From an uncultured bacterium (GTDB taxonomy: Bacteria; Verrucomicrobiota; Kiritimatiellia; RFP12; CAIWXQ01): DNA of 34,620 nucleotides. Within the stretch, counting starts at the first letter, position 1; every line of letters starts with the position of its first letter. The DNA lies in assembly GCA_903861045.1 (NCBI GenBank), contig CAIOST010000275.1, forward strand, positions 1-34,620, read 5' to 3'. Below the pieces are notes generated by a model. It was not told the DNA's origin. It searched no databases and saw only the letters and a program-made list of their open reading frames with translations. Below are positions 27,442 to 34,620 of the stretch, piece after piece. A program made the position numbers and the translations under genes.

Positions 27442-27487
27442 CTGAGCGTGAGCGACCGGGGCGCGTGGGTACGCGGACGGCGCTCAG
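27442..27487. terminator. double-hairpin element in a convergent gap
   Basis: CTGAGCG (27442-27448) and CGCTCAG (27481-27487) are perfect inverted repeats enclosing a smaller hairpin CGCGT-GGGT-ACGCG (27462-27475). The element fills the gap between two convergent genes and overlaps the dehydrogenase stop. There is no T-run on either side, so it is only a possible bidirectional terminator. Confidence 0.3.
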
Positions 27488-28506
27488 GCCAGCAGCGCCG
27501 CTTGCGCTTCGGTCACTTGCCACTTCAGCGGCTGACCAGCGAGATAGCGGTCTAGCTCATCAATCATGTAGCGCCCCATGCGCCGGCATTCGTTGTCCGT
27601 GGAACCGGCGATGTGCGGGGTCAGGAACACATTGGACAGCGTATACAACGGCGAACCTAGCAGCGGCGGCTCGGGGTGGGTGACGTCCAATACGGCGGTG
27701 AGGTCCACGCGCCGTTGCAGCACATCGATCATCTCGGCTTCGCGCACAATGGCGCCGCGCGCCGTATTAATGAATGTCGCACCCGGTTTCATGGTGTCGA
27801 GCATCGCGCCGGTGATGAGACCTTCCGTCTCCTTGAGCCACGGCGCATGCAGCGAAACCACGTCAGCCGTGCGGAACAGCTCTGGGAGGGAAGCCGGTGT
27901 GACGCCCAACGCCACGGCTTCTTCGGCGGTGAGGAACGGATCATACACCAGGACGCGCAGGTCAAAGGGGCGCAGTCGTTCGCGTACGAGCCGGCCGATC
28001 ATGCCGAGTGAAATCAGCCCGACGGTGCTGCCATACGCCCCGGCCACCGGTGGGCGTGCGGGGTACGCGCCGGCTTGGCGCACGGCCAGGTTGGTGGCAA
28101 AGATGCGCTTGAGGCTGAACAGGATGGCGGCCAGCGTGAATTCGCTGACGGGCACGGCATTGGCGCCCCAGGCACTACACAGGACGATCCCTGATCGCCA
28201 GAAGGCGTCGGTCACAAACCCTTTAACCGTGCCGGCACCGTAGAACACGGCCTGCAAGCGCGGCGCCGCCGCCAAAAAAGGCGCATCCATGGTCGCCATC
28301 CCCCAGCTCGACAGGATGATGTCCGCCTGACGCAGCAGCTCCGGACACGTGGTAATCGTGGCGGCGTTGCATGGCGGCGCCAGCAGATGCACGCGCGCGG
28401 CCAGATCGCGCCGTTCGTCAGGCCCGTAGACCTTCTCGAAGAGCCCGTCTCCGACAATAAAGAGCGCGTTGAGTCGGGGTTTGGTTGCGGTTGGCCTGGT
28501 GTTCAT
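27484..28506 (-). CDS. D-isomer-specific 2-hydroxyacid dehydrogenase
   Basis: NAD(P)-dependent dehydrogenase of 340 residues in the phosphoglycerate/glyoxylate/hydroxypyruvate reductase family. It has the Rossmann segment STVGLISLGMIGRLVRERL, the catalytic arginine in INTARGAIV, the glutamate in VLDVTHPEPPL and the histidine in FLTPHIAGSTDNE. This is the full R-E-H triad. The acidic residue ending beta-2 (VYDPF) favours NAD. It would reduce a 2-oxoacid or oxidise a D-2-hydroxyacid; SerA is unlikely because there is no C-terminal ACT domain. The ATG at 28506 is chosen over a frame opening at 28551, though its ribosome site is weak. It diverges from the glycosidase gene and probably belongs to the same sugar locus. 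Confidence 0.9.
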   Translation of the reverse strand: MNTRPTATKPRLNALFIVGDGLFEKVYGPDERRDLAARVHLLAPPCNAATITTCPELLRQADIILSSWGMATMDAPFLAAAPRLQAVFYGAGTVKGFVTDAFWRSGIVLCSAWGANAVPVSEFTLAAILFSLKRIFATNLAVRQAGAYPARPPVAGAYGSTVGLISLGMIGRLVRERLRPFDLRVLVYDPFLTAEEAVALGVTPASLPELFRTADVVSLHAPWLKETEGLITGAMLDTMKPGATFINTARGAIVREAEMIDVLQRRVDLTAVLDVTHPEPPLLGSPLYTLSNVFLTPHIAGSTDNECRRMGRYMIDELDRYLAGQPLKWQVTEAQAALLA

Positions 28507-28575
28507 AGGCGTGCGTGTACCTAAGATTACACAGGCTGCCGTTCCTGACAATCCTGATTCTTGTGAACCCAGTTA

Positions 28576-28604
28576 TCGACTCCGGCACGATCTGTGGGTA
28601 TGCT
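28576..28604 (+). promoter_or_regulatory. candidate promoter of the glycosidase operon
   Basis: TCGACT (28576-28581), 17 bases, TATGCT (28599-28604), within the 193-bp gap between the divergent dehydrogenase and glycosidase genes. It leaves a leader of about 88 bases. The match is moderate. Confidence 0.35.
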
Positions 28605-28699
28605 AGCCACCATTTCCAACGGTCGGAAGAGGCTGGGGCGCGCCGTCGTCATGCGCGGAGCGCGATACAACCCGGCACCGATGGTTGCAGGAGACTACC

Positions 28700-29974
28700 A
28701 TGGATGCAGTAGTGGCCCAGTACAGCAAGCGGCTGACGGAGTTTATCGGCACGGATTATCATCTGATGTACCGCGAACCCGGTGGCGAGATCCCGCATCC
28801 ATTCCTGACGCCGGGCAGCGCGCAATACTGCGATGTGTTGTGGGATTGGGATTCGTGGCTGACGGATGTCGCGTTGCGCCAGATTGTGCGGCGCCAGGGT
28901 GGAGCGGCGGAGAGCCAGAGGCTGGCGGTCTATGAGAAGGGGTGCATCCAGAACTGGTTGGAATATGCGAAGCGCAGCAGTTGTGTGGGCTGGGTGCCCA
29001 TCTGGGTGAACCGGACGGGCAACGTGGCGCCGGCAGATGTGTATGCGCAGAACATGCACAAGCCCTGCCTGGTACAGCATGCCGCTTTTATCGTGCAGGA
29101 AAACGGTGGCGATGTGGCGTGGCTGCGGGAAGGGCTGATGTTTCTGCAGTATTTCGTCAACAACTACCGCAACCACCACCGGCATGCCTGTGGACTCTAT
29201 TTCTGGCAGAACGATGCGGCCATTGGCGTGGATAACGATCCCTGCACGTTTGGACGCCCCCCGCGCAGCAGCGGCTCGATCTATCTAAATTGCCTGATGT
29301 ACAAGGAGTTGCTGGCGTTGGTTTACCTCCTGCAGCGCGTCGGCCAGGATGAAGTCGCCGCACAGTACCAAGCGGATGCGGATGCCCTCCGAAATGCCAT
29401 TCGGGAGCATTGCTGGGATGAGCGGGACGGTTTTTATTACAGCGTGGATTTGAATCTGACGGAGCCCGAGCGTCAGCGCTGGACGGCGCATGCGGGACAG
29501 GTGCGTGACTGGCCGTGCCTGATTCAGCGCCTCGGGGTCTGGTCCGGCTTTCTCGCTATGTGGGCCGGCATTGCCACTCCGGAACAGGCGCAGCGCATGG
29601 TCCGGGAGCATTACCGGCAGGCACGTACCTTCTGCGCGCCGTTCGGCGTGCGGACCCTTTCGCGTATGGAGAAGATGTATAATTTGCGCGCTTCCGGCAA
29701 CCCGTCGTCCTGGCTGGGGCCGATCTGGGGGATCTCGAATTATATGACTTTCCGGGGGTTGGTCCGGTATGGCTTTGATGAGGATGCGCGAGACCTGGCC
29801 TACAAAACGATCCGGTTGTTCGGACAGGATCTGGAGAAGCACGGCGGGTTGCACGAGTATTACCAACCGGAGAGTGGTGCGCCGATCCTGAATATTGGTT
29901 TTCAGAACTGGAACTATCTGGTGCTGAATATGATGGCGTGGCTGAAGGGCGAACCGGTGGTGGCAGAGTTTTGA
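28700..29974 (+). CDS. GH63/MGH1-like glycoside hydrolase
   Basis: A 424-residue (alpha/alpha)6-barrel glycosidase related to GH63 and GH37 and to mannosylglycerate/glucosylglycerate hydrolases. Typical segments are VLWDWDSWLTDVALRQI near the start (general-acid region of clan GH-G), IGVDNDP, SGSIYLNCLMYKE, GPIWGISNYMTFRGL, and the C-terminal GGLHEYYQPESGAP with the likely base glutamate. There is no signal peptide, so a small imported substrate is expected; the actual sugar is unknown. The ATG at 28700 has AGGAG six bases upstream; an in-frame TTG at 28685 lies before that site and is rejected. The exported protein gene follows after 12 bases. Confidence 0.85.
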   Translation: MDAVVAQYSKRLTEFIGTDYHLMYREPGGEIPHPFLTPGSAQYCDVLWDWDSWLTDVALRQIVRRQGGAAESQRLAVYEKGCIQNWLEYAKRSSCVGWVPIWVNRTGNVAPADVYAQNMHKPCLVQHAAFIVQENGGDVAWLREGLMFLQYFVNNYRNHHRHACGLYFWQNDAAIGVDNDPCTFGRPPRSSGSIYLNCLMYKELLALVYLLQRVGQDEVAAQYQADADALRNAIREHCWDERDGFYYSVDLNLTEPERQRWTAHAGQVRDWPCLIQRLGVWSGFLAMWAGIATPEQAQRMVREHYRQARTFCAPFGVRTLSRMEKMYNLRASGNPSSWLGPIWGISNYMTFRGLVRYGFDEDARDLAYKTIRLFGQDLEKHGGLHEYYQPESGAPILNIGFQNWNYLVLNMMAWLKGEPVVAEF

Positions 29975-29986
29975 TGTAAGCAAGGC

Positions 29987-32823
<2,837 letters not shown>

Positions 32824-32889
32824 GGTCAGATCGGATCTGGTAGCTGCGGTTTTACGGTCGATTCAGGATACGCCTCTGTTCGGTACGAC

Positions 32890-33615
32890 ATGTCATCCAG
32901 CTCTGATAGCATCCCCACGCACATCGCCATCATCATGGATGGCAATGGGCGTTGGGCACAGCAACGGGGGTTGCCGCGCCTGAAAGGGCATGAAGCCGGC
33001 GCCGAAACCGTTCGGCATGTCATGCGCTACTGTCGAGCCGCCGGGGTGCGTTACCTAACGCTCTATGCCTTCAGTTCCGAGAACTGGGCGCGGCCACCGT
33101 TGGAAGTGCTGGGGTTGATGTCGCTCTTGAAGTCCTTCTTGCGCGATAACGAGGCGGAATTTCATGAGAATCAGGTGCGGTTGCGGGTCATTGGTCGCCG
33201 CAGCGACCTGGAGTCTTCCATTGTGCGCGAACTGGAACGCGTCGAGCGCGCGACGGCTGCGTACACGGCCGGGCAACTGATTCTGGCCTTGAGCTACAGT
33301 GGCCGCGGCGAACTGGTGCAGGCGGCACGTGCCATGGCCGAGAAGGTCCGCCGCGGCGAACTGCGGCCCGACCGCATTGACGAGACCGTCTTTGCTGCGC
33401 ACCTGTATGCACCGGATGTGCCGGATCCGGATCTGATCGTGCGGACCAGCGGCGAGATGCGCATCAGTAATTTCCTGCTCTGGCAATGTTCTTACAGTGA
33501 ATTTTATGTAACACCGGTGCTGTGGCCGGAGTTCCGTGAACCGGACTTTCGCGCGGCGCTAGAGGCCTATCAGCAGCGTCAGCGTCGCTATGGTCGTGTG
33601 GCAGATAAGGTGTAA
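32890..33615 (+). CDS. uppS: isoprenyl transferase (undecaprenyl diphosphate synthase)
   Basis: Adds IPP units to farnesyl diphosphate with cis geometry to make the lipid carrier for peptidoglycan and other envelope glycans. The 241-residue product has HIAIIMDGNGRWAQQRG with catalytic Asp17. It also has GHEAGAETVR, LTLYAFSSENWARP, ALSYSGRGEL, and the C-terminal PDLIVRTSGEMRISNFLLWQ and SEFYV. All are signature regions of the family. It is four bases before cdsA, so the pair is probably co-translated; uppS-cdsA is a common bacterial pairing. IspH in the same window supplies its substrate. Confidence 0.97.
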   Translation: MSSSSDSIPTHIAIIMDGNGRWAQQRGLPRLKGHEAGAETVRHVMRYCRAAGVRYLTLYAFSSENWARPPLEVLGLMSLLKSFLRDNEAEFHENQVRLRVIGRRSDLESSIVRELERVERATAAYTAGQLILALSYSGRGELVQAARAMAEKVRRGELRPDRIDETVFAAHLYAPDVPDPDLIVRTSGEMRISNFLLWQCSYSEFYVTPVLWPEFREPDFRAALEAYQQRQRRYGRVADKV

Positions 33616-33619
33616 CCGG

Positions 33620-34486
33620 ATGCGGCTTGCAGTCATAAAACGTATTTTTTCCGGCTTATCGGTGGGCGCGGTCTGGGCGCTGGGTTTGCTGTTTGCTCCG
33701 CCGGTGGTGTTGTTCGCGGCGATGCTCGGTTGCGCGCTCCTGTGTCAGTGGGAGTTCTATCGACTCGCAGAGCGCGGCGGGTACACGGCCTGTCGTTGGC
33801 TGGGGCTGGGGATGGGAGCCTTGTGGTTAACGAGCATCTTTGTCGCCGGCCACAGAAATTACCAGATGGAATCGCTGTTGCTGGTGGTCGGCGGGGGGGG
33901 GCTGCTGACGCGTTTGCTGTTTGATGCGCGCATGGCTCGTCCCATGGAGGCGGCGGCCATCACGCTATTGGGGTTTGGCTATGTGCCATTTCTGATGGGG
34001 TTCTTTATTTATGTGGCACACGGGGGGGCGGACGGCGCGATGACCTTTAGCCGCGGTGGCATTTTCCTGGCGTTCTACGCGGCGCTGGTGGTCAAAATGA
34101 CGGATGTGGGCGCGTATGCGGTGGGCACGGCGTGCGGGCGACATAAGATGTTTCCGCGCATTTCGCCCGCCAAGTCGTGGGAGGGGTTGGCCGGCGGTCT
34201 GGCCTTGGGTGTGGGGTGCAGCGTGGCGATCGTGCTGCTGGCTCGGCACTGGTCGGTCATACCGGCAACGCCTTTATCGCACGTGAGTTTGCTGGTGGCC
34301 GTGGGGGTGGGCTTGCTACTCGGTGTGATGGGGGTGCTGGGCGACCTGATTGAATCCATGTTCAAGCGGTCGGTGCATGCCAAGGATTCCAGTGGTATTT
34401 TACCTGCCATGGGTGGCTTGTTGGATGTGTTTGATAGCCTCTTGTTCGCGCCCGCCGTGCTCTACTTCCTGCTCCCGTTCTTGTAA
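33620..34486 (+). CDS. cdsA: phosphatidate cytidylyltransferase
   Basis: Makes CDP-diacylglycerol from phosphatidate and CTP, the branch point of phospholipid synthesis. The 288-residue protein has about eight membrane helices. The C-terminal signature reads LGDLIESMFKRSVHAKD, then SSGILPAMGGLLDVFDS. Compared with the usual family pattern (LP-x-HGG-x-x-DR-x-D) the His is Met and the Arg is Val, while the metal-binding Asp residues and the K-D pair are kept. The ATG at 33620 has AAGG nine bases upstream, overlapping the uppS end; an in-frame start at 33590 inside uppS is less likely. The heptamer array begins 17 bases after the stop. Confidence 0.94.
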   Translation: MRLAVIKRIFSGLSVGAVWALGLLFAPPVVLFAAMLGCALLCQWEFYRLAERGGYTACRWLGLGMGALWLTSIFVAGHRNYQMESLLLVVGGGGLLTRLLFDARMARPMEAAAITLLGFGYVPFLMGFFIYVAHGGADGAMTFSRGGIFLAFYAALVVKMTDVGAYAVGTACGRHKMFPRISPAKSWEGLAGGLALGVGCSVAIVLLARHWSVIPATPLSHVSLLVAVGVGLLLGVMGVLGDLIESMFKRSVHAKDSSGILPAMGGLLDVFDSLLFAPAVLYFLLPFL

Positions 34487-34503
34487 ATTCGCTTGCACTT
34501 GCC

Positions 34504-34620
34504 CCCTGAACCCTGAACCCTGAACCCTGAACCCTGAACCCTGAACCCTGAACCCTGAACCCTGAACCCTGAACCCTGAACCCTGAACCCTGAACCCTGA
34601 ACCCTAAACCCTGATCCCAG
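34504..34620. repeat. heptanucleotide tandem repeat (CCCTGAA)n
   Basis: Fourteen perfect, adjacent copies of CCCTGAA run from 34504 to 34601, followed by the variants CCCTAAA (34602-34608) and CCCTGAT (34609-34615) and a last CCCAG. The other strand reads (TTCAGGG)n, with GGG every seven bases, so it could form G-quadruplexes. The array starts 17 bases after the cdsA stop, contains no gene, and may continue past the window edge. The degenerate last copies suggest that the end is near. Confidence 0.97.

Noticed and set aside
32827-32839. Palindrome CAGATC-G-GATCTG between purA and uppS as a terminator
   Set aside because: The loop would be a single base, no T-run follows closely, and uppS continues in the same direction; it could equally be chance.
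34504-34620. Heptamer array as a CRISPR or a eukaryotic telomere
   Set aside because: There are no spacers, so it is not CRISPR. CCCTAAA, the plant-type telomere unit, occurs only once among CCCTGAA copies, and all neighbouring genes are bacterial.

Overview
The window is one continuous stretch of a GC-rich (roughly 60% by eye) bacterial chromosome, densely packed with operons on both strands. An apolipoprotein N-acyltransferase (Lnt) points to a cell with an outer membrane. AckA-Pta, a 2-oxoacid:ferredoxin oxidoreductase and a GH63-like glycosidase locus point to anaerobic or fermentative growth on carbohydrates. The mix (Tad pilus with an FHA-TadA fusion, YfhO-type membrane protein, DUF116 protein) fits the PVC superphylum, perhaps Kiritimatiellota. 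That placement is inference from gene content; no rRNA is present to confirm it.

Layout. 1-3260 (minus): F-type ATP synthase operon atpB-atpE-atpF-atpH-atpA, with atpA cut by the left edge. 3394-5718 (plus): YfhO-family membrane protein, whose end overlaps the convergent guaB (minus, 5690-7183). 7243-10075 (plus): lnt and a class IV aminotransferase. 10093-18545 (minus): a compact ten-gene Tad/Flp pilus operon, reading from the right: two small pilin-like proteins, TadE-like, TadG-like, TadE-like, an unknown exported protein, CpaB, FHA-TadA, TadB, TadC. 18734-21050 (minus): ackA-pta. 21310-21404 (plus): tRNA-Ser(GCU). 21423-22355 (minus): ispH. 22462-25785 (plus): DUF116 protein, a two-cluster ferredoxin, and 2-oxoacid:ferredoxin oxidoreductase as an alpha subunit plus a fused beta-gamma subunit. 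25877-27429 (plus): XRE-cupin regulator and a mutarotase-like protein. 27484-28506 (minus): 2-hydroxyacid dehydrogenase. 28700-31432 (plus): GH63-like glycosidase and an exported protein with a C-terminal carbohydrate-binding-like domain. 31546-34486 (plus): purA, uppS, cdsA. 34504-34620: a CCCTGAA heptamer tandem array that may run past the right edge.

How it works together. The oxidoreductase can convert 2-oxoacids to acyl-CoA and reduced ferredoxin. If acetyl-CoA is formed there or elsewhere, Pta-AckA turns it into acetate and ATP. The 25.9-31.4 kb region looks like a sugar-acid or glycoside use locus under a local regulator. UppS, CdsA, IspH and Lnt serve isoprenoid, lipid and envelope synthesis. 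The Tad operon supplies the inner-membrane pilus motor and pilins, but the secretin, TadZ and prepilin peptidase are not in this window.

The most unusual signals are the heptamer array, a set of long poly-G/C tracts (12 in the tadA linker, 10 in the oxidoreductase alpha gene, 8 inside a promoter spacer), the FHA-TadA fusion, and the glycosidase locus with its uncharacterised exported protein.
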